DNA of 7,762 nt from Enterobacteriaceae bacterium (GTDB taxonomy: Bacteria; Pseudomonadota; Gammaproteobacteria; Enterobacterales; Enterobacteriaceae), in contig JALAGK010000385.1 in the NCBI GenBank assembly GCA_022712475.1, positions 1 through 7,762 on the forward strand, in the 5' to 3' direction. Positions 1 through 7,762 of the stretch are shown piece after piece. How positions within the stretch are numbered: position 1 is the stretch's first letter; each line of letters opens with the position of its first letter. Under the pieces are notes generated by a model. The model ran no database searches, was not told where the DNA came from, and saw only the letters and a list, made by a program, of their open reading frames with translations. A program made the position numbers and the translations under genes.

Positions 1-607
1 CGAGGCGGTTCGTACCTTCCACCAGCCGTTTAACCGGGCGCAGCAGCCCGCGCGCCAGCGGGAAGGTCGCCCCTGCCGCCAGCAGAATCGACAGGCCGAC
101 AATGAGCCAGCTGGTGCGTCTTTGTTGGCGGTCAAAGTTGATATCAGTACTGCGTGTGAGCCGCTCTACCGGCGAGGCTACCACCCAACCCACCTGCTGG
201 CCGTTGGCGATTATCTGGCGGCGTGAACCATCCTGTGGAATCGGGCCCGGCGGTCCAACCAGACGCTTAGCGCTCAGGTCCGTGACCCAGAATTGAGTGC
301 GCCAGCCGTGCGGCGGCAGATCCGGGCCCGTGCTGGAGCCGGGATCGCGGTCAACGGAACGTAGCAACTGGAACATGTACTTTTCGTTGTGGCGCAAAAA
401 ACGCCAGCTGCCGTGCAGTGCATATTGCTCGGACAGCGCTTCGCTCAACAGTGCCAACCTCTGCTCGTTACCGTGCTTGATATAGCCGATAAAGCCACGC
501 TCAAAACTCAGGCGTACTGCCCAGTGCATCAGGACCAGTACCAGAATGCAGGTCGCGAGAATGGCGAGAAACAGCTTTCCGGTAATGCCGGGCCGCCACA
601 GTTTCAT
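1..607 (-). CDS. baeS: Envelope-stress sensor histidine kinase BaeS, N-terminal part (cut by the left edge)
   Basis: BaeS is the inner-membrane sensor kinase of the BaeSR two-component system. It responds to envelope stress (misfolded pili, indole, some metals and flavonoids in E. coli) and phosphorylates BaeR, which activates mdtABCD and other genes. I translated the frame by hand from the ATG at 607. It stays open for 202 codons to the window edge and begins [21 protein letters not shown] first membrane helix spans about residues 10-31. A periplasmic sensor region of about 130 residues follows, with a Gly/Pro-rich loop near 89-101. A second helix lies at about 166-184. The start of a HAMP linker follows from about 185 ([15 protein letters not shown]). 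The catalytic domains with the phospho-accepting His lie beyond the edge; the E. coli protein has 467 residues. The start is fixed by an AGGAG site 6 nt upstream and by the ATGA overlap with mdtD. Identity rests on remembered similarity to E. coli BaeS plus gene context. Confidence 0.95.
   Translation of the reverse strand, partial: MKLWRPGITGKLFLAILATCILVLVLMHWAVRLSFERGFIGYIKHGNEQRLALLSEALSEQYALHGSWRFLRHNEKYMFQLLRSVDRDPGSSTGPDLPPHGWRTQFWVTDLSAKRLVGPPGPIPQDGSRRQIIANGQQVGWVVASPVERLTRSTDINFDRQQRRTSWLIVGLSILLAAGATFPLARGLLRPVKRLVEGTNRL
604..607 (-). other. ATGA stop-start overlap, mdtD/baeS
   Basis: The minus-strand ATGA contains the baeS ATG (607-605) and the mdtD TGA (606-604), a classic 4-nt coupling overlap. 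It makes MdtD and BaeS parts of one translational unit and leaves no space for a terminator or an intergenic promoter between the efflux genes and the sensor gene. Confidence 0.9.
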
Positions 608-2019
608 GACTGACTCCTTTTGCGTCGCGCAATGGTGATGTTTTTACTGCTATCTGGTGGCACCCGCATAAATAACAGCGCGGGCAGGGCAATAACGGCG
701 GCCATAGTCAGATAGGTGTAAATAAAGACGTTGTGCGTCAATTCACTGTCAATGGCCACCTGCTGGTGACCAAACATACCCAGCAATATCCCGGCAATGG
801 TGACGCCGATACTCATGGACAGCTGCATCACCATCGACAGCAGGCTGTTGCCGCTGCTGGCTTGCGGATCCGGCAGGTCTTTAAGTGTTAAGGTATTCAT
901 TGATGAGAAGCGCATAGCGTTAATCATGCCAAGCGCAAACAGCACGACCGGTAGCAGTAGCGTCCAGCCGAGCAGGCCGACGGCCATAAACAGGATGTTG
1001 ATCAACGCAAGTCCCAGCGTGGCACATACCAGGACTGAGCGATAGCCAAAGCGGTTAACCACCTGTACCACAATGCGCTTCATGCCCATGCTGCCCAGCA
1101 CCATTGGGATCATCATCAGGCCAGCGTGAAACGGCGAAAAGCCAAGGCCGATTTGCAGGAAAACGGGGGTCATAAACGGCAGCATGCCGCTGCCAATTCG
1201 GGCAAACAGGCTGCCGGTAAGGCCCAACGAGTAGGTGCGGGTTTTAAATAAATCGAGGCTGAACAGTGCGGCTTCGTTATTGCGGGCGTGGCGAATATAC
1301 AGCAGCAGCGCGCTCACGCCGGTTATTACCAGTGCCCATAGCCAGACAGGGGAGATGCCCAGCCCTTTGGCACCATCGAGCGCTACCGTTAACGCCGCCA
1401 TACCGAACGCCAGCAGCAGAAAGCCAGAAAAATCAAAGCGCCGGGTCTGCATAGTATAGTTAGGCATCAATAGCAGCGTGGCGATACATCCCACAATACC
1501 CACCGGCAGGTTAATCAGGAATATCCAGTGCCAGGAGGCGTATTCCACCAGCAGTCCGCCGAGCGCTGGACCGAGCAGTGGGCCAACCTGGCCTGGCAGC
1601 GTGACGAAGGTCATTGCCGCCATGTACTGCGCGCGCGGCACGATTTTCATCACTGTCAGTCTGCCGACCGGCACCATCATGGCACCCCCAATGCCCTGCA
1701 CCACGCGTGCGGCAATCAGCCAGTCGAGGGTAGGGGCCTGAGCGCACAGAAACGAACCCAGCGTGAAAATCACAATGGCGCTACAGAATATGTTACGCAC
1801 TCCAACGCGGTCTGCGAGCCAGCCGCTGGCGGGCAGCATCACCGCCACCGTCAGCACGTAGGCGACCACCACCATGTGCATATGCAGCGGGTTTTCCCCC
1901 AGGCTTTGCGCCATTGAAGGCAGGGCGGTGTTTACAATAGTGGTATCAAGCGACTGCATAAAAAAGCCAAACGCCACTATCCACAATTGCCAGCGCACGT
2001 TGTTGGGTAAGTCATTCAT
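604..2019 (-). CDS. mdtD: MdtD, DHA2-type major facilitator transporter
   Basis: This is a 471-residue inner-membrane MFS antiporter, the same length as E. coli MdtD. The family is proton-coupled and the fold suggests about 13-14 membrane helices. Visible motifs are [11 protein letters not shown] at about 24-34 in the first helix, [11 protein letters not shown] at 66-76 (motif A, with the Asp-Arg pair intact), [16 protein letters not shown] at 105-120 (motif B, Arg105) and [10 protein letters not shown] at 146-155 (antiporter motif C). [12 protein letters not shown] at 163-174 is typical of DHA2 proteins. The C-terminus is basic (RRKRSQS). The ATG lies 3 nt after the mdtC stop, with only a weak AAGG upstream, so translation probably depends on ribosomes finishing mdtC. 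Its stop overlaps the baeS start. MdtD is not needed for MdtABC drug export in E. coli. A Salmonella homologue has been reported to export iron-citrate (IceT), so 'multidrug' may be a misnomer. The substrate in this organism cannot be read from sequence. Confidence 0.95.
   Translation of the reverse strand: MNDLPNNVRWQLWIVAFGFFMQSLDTTIVNTALPSMAQSLGENPLHMHMVVVAYVLTVAVMLPASGWLADRVGVRNIFCSAIVIFTLGSFLCAQAPTLDWLIAARVVQGIGGAMMVPVGRLTVMKIVPRAQYMAAMTFVTLPGQVGPLLGPALGGLLVEYASWHWIFLINLPVGIVGCIATLLLMPNYTMQTRRFDFSGFLLLAFGMAALTVALDGAKGLGISPVWLWALVITGVSALLLYIRHARNNEAALFSLDLFKTRTYSLGLTGSLFARIGSGMLPFMTPVFLQIGLGFSPFHAGLMMIPMVLGSMGMKRIVVQVVNRFGYRSVLVCATLGLALINILFMAVGLLGWTLLLPVVLFALGMINAMRFSSMNTLTLKDLPDPQASSGNSLLSMVMQLSMSIGVTIAGILLGMFGHQQVAIDSELTHNVFIYTYLTMAAVIALPALLFMRVPPDSSKNITIARRKRSQS
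614..618 (-). promoter_or_regulatory. Shine-Dalgarno site for baeS, inside the mdtD 3' end
   Basis: On the minus strand AGGAG (in context AAAGGAGTCAGTC) sits 6 nt before the baeS ATG at 607. It lies within the final codons of mdtD. Together with the ATGA overlap it fixes the baeS start and suggests that terminating or re-initiating ribosomes can start baeS efficiently. Confidence 0.8.
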
Positions 2020-2022
2020 TAG

Positions 2023-5000
2023 CTACTGGCCTTCTTCCAGCGTCTGGCTGTGACGACGACTAAAGCGCAACCGCAGACGGTCAAAAAACAAATAGACTAC
2101 CGGCGTGGTGTAGAGGGTCAATAGTTGGCTAACCGCCAGGCCGCCGACGATAGTGATACCAAGCGGTTGACGTAGCTCTGCGCCGTCGCCGCTGGAAATG
2201 ACCAGCGGTAGGGCGCCAAACAGGGCGGCCAGCGTTGTCATCATTATCGGGCGAAAGCGCAGCAGGCAGGCCTGGAAAATGGCGTCTTGTGGGCTTAAGT
2301 CGCCGCGCCGCTGGGCGTCAATGGCAAAGTCCACCATCATGATGGCGTTCTTTTTCACAATACCAATAAGCAGCATGATACCGATAAGCGCAATCAGGCT
2401 GAACGGCGCACCAAATAGCTCCAGCGCCAGCAACGCGCCGACGCCTGCTGACGGTAGCGTTGAGAGAATGGTAAGCGGATGCACGTAGCTTTCATACAGC
2501 ATTCCCAGCACGATATATACCGTCGCAATGGCGGCGAGGATCAGGATAACCTGCGAGTTCATGGTGTCCTGGAAGACCTGCGCGGTGCCGGACCAGGTGC
2601 CGCGCACGCTGCTGGGCACACCAAGTGAGGTCATGGTGCGGTCAATTGCTGTGCTGGCCTCGGACAAGGATACGCCGCTCGGTAGGTTAAAGGAGATGGT
2701 GGACGACGCCGACAGCCCCTGGTGGTTCACCGACAACGGTGCATTCGTGGGCGCCCAGCTTGCGAAATAAGACAGTGGAATAGCTTTACCGTCGTTATTA
2801 ATCACAAACATTTTATCCAGTGCGCTGATGTCCTGGGTGTAGCGCGGGTCGGCGTCCCTCCCCACTTTATACTGATTGAGCGCTTCGTAGATGGTAGAAA
2901 TCTGGCGCTGACCGAAGGCGTTGTTGAGCAAGCTGTTGGCCTGCGACACGTCGATACCCAGGCGTGACATGGTTTCGCGGTCATAGATGAGCGCCATTTC
3001 CGCACCGTTGTCCTGCTGGTCTGAGTTGACGTCGGCAATTTCCGGCAGCGCCGCCAGCGCCTTGCGAATTTTAGGCTCCCATTCGCGCAGCGCGGTCAGG
3101 TCGTCTGACAGCAAGGTGTACTGATAGCTGGCGTTAGACTGACGTCCGCCAACGCGAATGTCCTGTACCGCCATTAAAAACAGGCTTGCTCCCGGCTCTT
3201 TAGCGAGCTTGCCGCGCAGGCGGTCAATGACCTGCTGTGCGCTTTCGCGGCGTTCGGACAGCGGCTTGAGGGTAATAAACATGTTGCCGCTGTTCACGCG
3301 CGAGCCACCGGTAAAACCGGTGACGTTATCCACCGCCGGGTCTTCACGGATAATTTTCATGAAGTCCTGCAATTTACCGCGCATGGCCTGGAAGGAGATG
3401 CTCTGGTCACCCTGAATACCGCCCATCAGCGCGCCGGTATCTTGCTCCGGGAAGAAAGTTTTCGGGATAGCGATGTACATCCAGACGTTGAGCGCGATGG
3501 TGGCGAGCAGCACCAGACCGGTGAGTTTAGCGTGGTCCAGCGCCCAACGCAGCGAACGGGCGTAGCCCTGCTGGATGTAGTTAAACAGCTTGCCGGAGCC
3601 GCGGTTTGGGCGGTCTTTTCCGCGTGGACGTAAAAGCCAGCCGCACATCATTGGTGTGAGTGTGAGCGACACCAGTAGCGAGATACCGATAGACACCGAC
3701 AGCGTGACGGCAAACTCGCGAAACAGGCGGCCCACCAGACCGCTCATTAACAGCAGCGGCAGGAACACGGCTACCAGGGATATACTCATGGACAGCACCG
3801 TAAAGCCCACCTCACGCACCCCCTGCAACGCCGCCTGCATGGGTTTCATGCCAGCCTCAATATGCCGTGCGATATTCTCCAGCACCACAATGGCGTCATC
3901 CACCACAAAGCCGGTAGCGATGGTAAGCGCCATCAGCGACAGGTTGTTAAGGCTAAAGCCGCACAGGTACATGGCGGCGAAGGTGCCAATTAGTGACACC
4001 GGCACAGCGACCGCAGGGATAAACGTGGCACGCCCGGAGCGCAGAAATAAAAACACCACCAGAATCACCAGCGCCACCGAGATAATCAGCGTTTGCTCGA
4101 CCTCCTCAAGCGAGGCGCGAATGGTTGGCGAACGGTCCATCGCTATCTGTAAATCAATGGCGGCGGGAATGGTTTGCCGCAGTTCGGGGATTTCCTGGCG
4201 AATAAGATTGACCGTCTGGATGATGTTCGCTTCCGGGGTTTTGCGCACCATCAGCAGAATGGCGGGTTTGGCGTTGGTCATGCCTGCGTTGCGCACGTCC
4301 TGCACGGAATCAACAACCGTTGCCACATCGCCCAGGCGCACGGCTGAGCCATTGTTGTAATGCACAATCAGCGGCTCATATTCTTTAGCGGTTTTCAGCT
4401 CGTCGTTAGTTTGTAACTGCCAGCGGGTGTTAGCGTCTTCCACCGCGCCCTGCGGGCGGCGCACGTTGGCGTTGCTGATGGCGGTGCGCACCGCGTCCAG
4501 CGATACGCCCTGGTTAAAGAGCGCCTGCGGGTTGAGCGCCACGCGCACGGCGGGCAAGGAGCTGCCGCCCACGCTGACGTCACCCACACCGTCAATCTGG
4601 GCGATAGTTTGTGCAAGCTGGGTGGAGGCAAAATCGTAAAGCTGGCCCTGAGAGTAGGTGTCTGAGGTGAGCGTCAGGATCATGATGGGCATGTCTGACG
4701 GATTGGCTTTACGGTAGGTTGGGCGGCTTGGCATACCGCTTGGTAGCAGGCTTTGTGCGGCATTGATTGCCGCCTGTACGTCGCGCGCTGCGCCGTTGAT
4801 ATCGCGGTCGAAATCAAACACCAGAATAATGCGCGTGCTGCCAAGTGAACTTGAGGAGGTCATTTCGCTGACCCCGGCAATACGCCCAAGAGAGCGCTCA
4901 AGCGGCGTTGCCACCGAAGAAGCCATGGTTTCGGGCGACGCGCCAGGCAGCGAGGCGCTGACCATAATCACCGGAAAGTCCACCTGCGGTAGCGGGGCCA

Positions 5001-5100
5001 CCGGCAGCAGCCGGAAACCCAGCGCGCCGCACAGCGTAATCGCAATGCTCAGTAATATGGTCGCTACCGGGCGATGAATAAAGAGGGCGAAAAACTTCAC
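2023..5100 (-). CDS. mdtC: MdtC, RND multidrug efflux pump subunit of the MdtBC heterotrimer
   Basis: MdtC is one of the two RND subunits of the MdtABC-TolC tripartite pump, which exports bile salts, novobiocin and other amphiphiles using the proton gradient. The 1025 residues match the E. coli length. Membrane helix 1 spans about 10-30. A large periplasmic loop runs about 31-337, helices 2-7 lie within 338-545, a second loop runs 546-849, and helices 8-12 lie within 850-1007. The proton-relay residues are all present: Asp401-Asp402 in helix 4 ([10 protein letters not shown]), Lys917 in helix 10 (VKKNAIMM) and Arg950 in helix 11 (RFRPIMM). In E. coli the subunits form a B2C trimer in which MdtC is thought to act mainly in drug binding. 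The start codon is GTG at 5100-5098, preceded by a strong AGGAGG; it directly follows the mdtB stop. One oddity is Gly747-Arg748, in a stretch where E. coli MdtC (as I recall) has Val-Met. Confidence 0.97.
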   Translation of the reverse strand: MKFFALFIHRPVATILLSIAITLCGALGFRLLPVAPLPQVDFPVIMVSASLPGASPETMASSVATPLERSLGRIAGVSEMTSSSSLGSTRIILVFDFDRDINGAARDVQAAINAAQSLLPSGMPSRPTYRKANPSDMPIMILTLTSDTYSQGQLYDFASTQLAQTIAQIDGVGDVSVGGSSLPAVRVALNPQALFNQGVSLDAVRTAISNANVRRPQGAVEDANTRWQLQTNDELKTAKEYEPLIVHYNNGSAVRLGDVATVVDSVQDVRNAGMTNAKPAILLMVRKTPEANIIQTVNLIRQEIPELRQTIPAAIDLQIAMDRSPTIRASLEEVEQTLIISVALVILVVFLFLRSGRATFIPAVAVPVSLIGTFAAMYLCGFSLNNLSLMALTIATGFVVDDAIVVLENIARHIEAGMKPMQAALQGVREVGFTVLSMSISLVAVFLPLLLMSGLVGRLFREFAVTLSVSIGISLLVSLTLTPMMCGWLLRPRGKDRPNRGSGKLFNYIQQGYARSLRWALDHAKLTGLVLLATIALNVWMYIAIPKTFFPEQDTGALMGGIQGDQSISFQAMRGKLQDFMKIIREDPAVDNVTGFTGGSRVNSGNMFITLKPLSERRESAQQVIDRLRGKLAKEPGASLFLMAVQDIRVGGRQSNASYQYTLLSDDLTALREWEPKIRKALAALPEIADVNSDQQDNGAEMALIYDRETMSRLGIDVSQANSLLNNAFGQRQISTIYEALNQYKVGRDADPRYTQDISALDKMFVINNDGKAIPLSYFASWAPTNAPLSVNHQGLSASSTISFNLPSGVSLSEASTAIDRTMTSLGVPSSVRGTWSGTAQVFQDTMNSQVILILAAIATVYIVLGMLYESYVHPLTILSTLPSAGVGALLALELFGAPFSLIALIGIMLLIGIVKKNAIMMVDFAIDAQRRGDLSPQDAIFQACLLRFRPIMMTTLAALFGALPLVISSGDGAELRQPLGITIVGGLAVSQLLTLYTTPVVYLFFDRLRLRFSRRHSQTLEEGQ
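2030..2033 (-). promoter_or_regulatory. Weak candidate Shine-Dalgarno site for mdtD
   Basis: On the minus strand GAAGAAGG in the last codons of mdtC places AAGG 10 nt before the mdtD ATG at 2019. Both the match and the spacing are poorer than for mdtC and baeS. This suggests that mdtD is translated mainly by coupling to mdtC, probably at a lower level. Function is inferred from position and sequence only. Confidence 0.45.
2335..2361. repeat. 27-bp direct repeat, copy in mdtC (helix 10 KKNAIMM region)
   Basis: These 27 bases are identical to 5410-5436 in mdtB, by direct reading of both stretches. They encode the helix 10 segment around the proton-relay Lys (KKNAIMM). The two copies are 3075 bp apart, an exact multiple of three, and are in the same reading frame. 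The identity most likely reflects strong protein constraint on the paralogues, though recent conversion is possible. Confidence 0.85.
3890..3915. repeat. 26-bp direct repeat, copy in mdtC (helix 4 Asp-Asp region)
   Basis: These 26 bases are identical to 6986-7011 in mdtB. They encode the helix 4 segment with the paired Asp residues (TGFVVDDAI). Similarity continues past the exact match with single-base differences. The copies are 3096 bp apart, a multiple of three, so they lie in the same reading frame. Confidence 0.85.
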
Positions 5101-7762
5101 TTACGCCTCCTCTTCGCGCCGCGGGAAGCGGCTGCGGGTCCACAGCGACAGGCGGTCAAACAGCAGATAAATCACCGGTGTGGTAAAGAGCGTGAGGACC
5201 TGGCTTAAAATCAGGCCTCCTACCATCGCAATACCCAGCGGGCGGCGTAATTCGGCACCCACGCCGGTACTGAGCATGAGCGGCAGCGCCCCGAGCAGGG
5301 CGGCAAGTGTGGTCATCAGAATGGGGCGAAAACGCAGCAGGCAGGCCTGATAAATGGCCTCATACGGTGCCATGCCCTGTTCACGCTCTGCCGCTAGCGC
5401 AAAGTCGATCATCATGATGGCGTTCTTTTTCACAATGCCGATAAGCAGGATGATGCCGATAATCGCAATCACGTCCAGAGAACTGCCCGCTATCCACAGC
5501 GCCAGTAGCGCGCCCACGCCCGCTGTGGGGAGCGTAGAGAGGATGGTTATTGGGTGAATGAAGCTCTCATACAGTATGCCAAGCACGATATACATTGCCA
5601 CGACAGACGCAACAATCAGCCACACCGTGCTACCAAGCGCCGCCTGGAATGCCAGCGTGCTACCCTGGAACGCGGTGGTGATATCGCTCGGTAGTTCAAG
5701 CGCTTTCTCGGCGCTGGTTATTGCTTCTACGGCATCACCCAGGGAGTAATCGTCCGGTACGTTGAAGGAAATGGTGGTCGACGGGAATTGATCGAGATGG
5801 TTAATCGCCAGCGGCCCAAAGCGCTGTTCGACTTTCGCAATAGCGCTTAACGGTACGCTGGTGCCGTTACTGCTGGTAAGGCGAATGGTATCCAGCCCGG
5901 CAAGGCCCGGAGTTGCCGCGGTGTCGTGTTCGAGCACCACGCGGTACTGGTTGGACTGGGTGTAAATGGTGGAGATTAGGCGCTGGCCGAAGGCGTTGTA
6001 GAGCGCATTATCGACGTCCGCCATAGTGATGCCCAGCCGACTGGCGCTGTCGCGATCGACGTTAACATACGCTACCATCCCCTGGTCCTGCCAGTCGCTA
6101 CTGACATCGGAGAGTTGCGGCAGGGTTTGCAGCTTTTCCATCAGCTGCGGTACCCAGGTGCTCAGTTCCTCAAGCGATGTTGCTTGCAGTGTGAACTGGT
6201 ACTGGGTGCGGCTGACCTGGGTATCAATGGTTAAATCCTGAATCGGTTGCAGGTAGAGCGTGATGCCCGGTACCTGCGCCACCTCGTTTTGCAGGCGCTC
6301 AATCACTTTTGCTACGCGGTCATCGCGCTCGCTTAGCGGTTTAAGGTTAATTTGCAGGCGCCCGCTGTTGAGCGACGGATTAGTGCCATCAACACCCACG
6401 AACGAGGCCAGGCTCTCTACCGCCGGGTCTTTGAGGATGATTTGCGCTACCTGCTGCTGGCGCTGGGCCATGCTGGCAAAGGAGACCGACTGTGGCGCCT
6501 GTAATGTGCCCTGGATAATGCCGTTGTCCTGTACCGGGAAAAAACCTTTAGGGATAAACACCCACAGCAGTACAGTGAGCAGCAGCGTACCGACAGCCAC
6601 ACTGAGCGTGAGCCACGGATGGTTCAGCACGCGCTTAAGGACGCGGCCATACACGTCAATAATGTTTTCAAACATGCGCTCGCTGGCCGCCGAGAAGCGG
6701 TTTTGCTTACGCAGCGACTCGTGGCTCAGCATGCGCGCGCACATCATTGGCGTGAGCGTGAGCGAGACCACTGCCGAGATGAGTATCGCGACGGCCAGCG
6801 TGACGGCAAATTCGCGAAACAAGCGCCCGACGATATCACCCATAAACAGCAGTGGGATCAGCACCGCAATCAGTGAGAAGGTCAGTGAAATAATGGTAAA
6901 GCCGATTTCGCCTGCACCCTTAAGCGCTGCCGCCAGCGGCTTCTCGCCTTTTTCGATGTAGCGCGAGATGTTTTCAATGACCACGATGGCGTCATCCACC
7001 ACAAAGCCGGTGGCGATGGTGAGCGCCATCAGCGTCAGGTTATTGACGGAGAAATCAAGGAACACCATCACAGCAAACGTGCCCACCAGCGAAAGCGGCA
7101 CCGCCACGCCTGGGATAATGGTCGCCGGAATGTTGCGTAAAAACAGATAGATGATCATGACCACCAGCGCGATGGCGAGCATCAGTTCAAACTGCGTGTC
7201 CGTGACCGAGGCGCGGATATTGGTGGTACGGTCAGTAAGAAGCTCAATCTTGACCGATTTCGGCAGGCTTTCACGCAGCGTTGGCAACTGGGCGCGAATG
7301 CTGTCGGCGGTATCAATAATGTTCGCGCCAGGCTGGCGCAGTACATTCATCACAATCGCCTGCTGGCCATTGGCCCAGGCGCCAAGCCAGCTATTTTCCG
7401 CGCCCTGTTCAACGGTTGCCACATCGCCAAGGCGCACCGGCGCGCCATTCTGATAAGCGATAACTAACTGGCGGTACTCTTCGGCAGACTTCATCTGGTC
7501 GTTGGCAGACAGCGTGACAGCGCGTGCCGGGCCGTCAAGGCTACCTTTGGCGGAGTTTACGTTTGCGCTGCTGATAGCCGTACGCACCGTTTCACTATTT
7601 AAGCCAAGTGCCGCCAGAGCAGGCGCATTGAGTTTTACGCGCACCGCCGGGCGCTGGCCGCCAGACAGGGTGACCAGGCCAACGCCGGAAACCTGAGAAA
7701 TCTTTTGCGCCACGCGGGTTTCCACCATGTCCTGCACCTGGGTCATTGGCAGGGCGCTGGAG
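5101..7762 (-). CDS. mdtB: MdtB, RND multidrug efflux pump subunit (5' end cut by the right edge)
   Basis: MdtB is the partner RND subunit of MdtC; two copies are found per trimer in E. coli. The reading frame is open to the right edge, with SSALP preceding the internal Met at 7746, so that Met is not the true start. About 886 residues are visible. Compared with the 1040-residue E. coli protein, roughly 154 N-terminal residues are missing (helix 1 and the start of the first periplasmic loop). Counting from the internal Met, helices 2-7 fall within about 186-397, the second periplasmic loop within 398-707, and helices 8-12 within 708-862. The proton-relay residues are intact: Asp251-Asp252 (about 410-411 in full-length numbering), Lys774 and Arg807. 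In E. coli, proton translocation is thought to depend mainly on MdtB. The C-terminal codons for EEEA carry the mdtC ribosome-binding site, and the TAA stop touches the mdtC GTG. No frameshift or internal stop is present. Confidence 0.96.
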   Translation of the reverse strand, partial: SSALPMTQVQDMVETRVAQKISQVSGVGLVTLSGGQRPAVRVKLNAPALAALGLNSETVRTAISSANVNSAKGSLDGPARAVTLSANDQMKSAEEYRQLVIAYQNGAPVRLGDVATVEQGAENSWLGAWANGQQAIVMNVLRQPGANIIDTADSIRAQLPTLRESLPKSVKIELLTDRTTNIRASVTDTQFELMLAIALVVMIIYLFLRNIPATIIPGVAVPLSLVGTFAVMVFLDFSVNNLTLMALTIATGFVVDDAIVVIENISRYIEKGEKPLAAALKGAGEIGFTIISLTFSLIAVLIPLLFMGDIVGRLFREFAVTLAVAILISAVVSLTLTPMMCARMLSHESLRKQNRFSAASERMFENIIDVYGRVLKRVLNHPWLTLSVAVGTLLLTVLLWVFIPKGFFPVQDNGIIQGTLQAPQSVSFASMAQRQQQVAQIILKDPAVESLASFVGVDGTNPSLNSGRLQINLKPLSERDDRVAKVIERLQNEVAQVPGITLYLQPIQDLTIDTQVSRTQYQFTLQATSLEELSTWVPQLMEKLQTLPQLSDVSSDWQDQGMVAYVNVDRDSASRLGITMADVDNALYNAFGQRLISTIYTQSNQYRVVLEHDTAATPGLAGLDTIRLTSSNGTSVPLSAIAKVEQRFGPLAINHLDQFPSTTISFNVPDDYSLGDAVEAITSAEKALELPSDITTAFQGSTLAFQAALGSTVWLIVASVVAMYIVLGILYESFIHPITILSTLPTAGVGALLALWIAGSSLDVIAIIGIILLIGIVKKNAIMMIDFALAAEREQGMAPYEAIYQACLLRFRPILMTTLAALLGALPLMLSTGVGAELRRPLGIAMVGGLILSQVLTLFTTPVIYLLFDRLSLWTRSRFPRREEEA
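5106..5111 (-). promoter_or_regulatory. Strong Shine-Dalgarno site for mdtC, inside the mdtB C-terminal codons
   Basis: On the minus strand AGGAGG lies 5 nt before the GTG start of mdtC. It is formed by the last Glu codons of mdtB (GAA GAG GAG GCG TAA). This near-perfect anti-16S match supports GTG at 5100 as the true start and fits translational coupling at the directly abutting TAA-GTG junction. Confidence 0.85.
5410..5436. repeat. 27-bp direct repeat, copy in mdtB (helix 10 KKNAIMM region)
   Basis: This is the partner of 2335-2361 in mdtC, identical over 27 bases and in the same orientation and frame. It covers the codons around MdtB Lys774 (counted from the internal Met at 7746). Confidence 0.85.
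6986..7011. repeat. 26-bp direct repeat, copy in mdtB (helix 4 Asp-Asp region)
   Basis: This is the partner of 3890-3915 in mdtC, in the same orientation and frame. It encodes the MdtB Asp251-Asp252 neighbourhood (numbering from the internal Met at 7746), the core of the proton relay. Confidence 0.85.

Noticed and set aside
501..692. Minus-strand 63-codon frame across the mdtD/baeS junction
   Set aside because: It overlaps both the mdtD 3' end and the baeS 5' end in a different frame; those two are clearly real by family similarity and ribosome-binding sites.
3240..3275. Shared LKPLSER segment in MdtB and MdtC as evidence of local gene conversion
   Set aside because: The protein motif is the same in both subunits, but the underlying DNA differs at several positions (compare about 6327-6350), so conversion is not supported; constraint or chance is enough.
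3590..4360. Long plus-strand open frame (256 codons) antisense to mdtC
   Set aside because: It mirrors the conserved helix 2-6 region of mdtC, has no recognisable protein features and is Ser/Thr/Arg-rich as expected for an antisense frame. A similar frame lies antisense to mdtB, which is explained by paralogy rather than by a gene.
6741..6752. ACATCATTGGCG stretch resembling part of a BaeR-box-like CAT-ATTGGC pattern
   Set aside because: It is the antisense of codons for the conserved TPMMCA motif, and the homologous mdtC position (about 3644-3655) has nearly the same bases. It sits deep in coding sequence with no full box or promoter nearby.
6260..6961. Long plus-strand open frame (233 codons) antisense to mdtB, resembling the one antisense to mdtC
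   Set aside because: The resemblance (both contain HIIGVSVS and SVTANSRN) follows directly from the shared codons of the paralogous RND genes on the other strand. There is no independent sign of coding.
7502..7746. Met at 7746 as the start of mdtB
   Set aside because: The frame stays open upstream to the window edge (SSALP) and the family needs about 159 more N-terminal residues including helix 1, so this Met is internal.

Overview
The window is a segment of an enterobacterial chromosome, read entirely from the minus strand. It carries the multidrug-efflux and envelope-stress operon mdt(A)BCD-baeS(R). Gene order, protein lengths and close recall-level similarity to the Escherichia coli proteins all point to Enterobacteriaceae. 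GC content looks moderately high by eye. I cannot name the genus from this sequence alone.

Layout in transcription order, from right to left: the 3' five-sixths of mdtB (5101 to the right edge), complete mdtC (2023-5100), complete mdtD (604-2019), and the 5' part of baeS (607 to the left edge, about 202 residues). The genes are packed with no real intergenic space. The mdtB TAA directly abuts the mdtC GTG start, mdtC and mdtD are 3 nt apart, and mdtD and baeS share an ATGA overlap. There is therefore no room for a conventional terminator or a dedicated intergenic promoter. The main promoter is expected upstream of mdtA, beyond the right edge, and baeR is expected beyond the left edge.

MdtB and MdtC are paralogous RND (resistance-nodulation-division) pumps. 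In E. coli they form a heterotrimer in the inner membrane and work with the periplasmic adaptor MdtA and the outer-membrane channel TolC. MdtD is a separate major-facilitator (MFS) transporter of the DHA2 type. BaeS is the envelope-stress sensor kinase whose partner BaeR activates this same operon, so the locus links sensing to efflux in a positive loop.

I see no mobile element, CRISPR array, RNA gene, prophage or foreign insertion. The window is an ordinary, well-known operon. The points worth a second look are small: an unusual two-residue Gly-Arg substitution in MdtC, in-frame exact direct repeats shared by mdtB and mdtC, and the arrangement of translation signals at the gene junctions.
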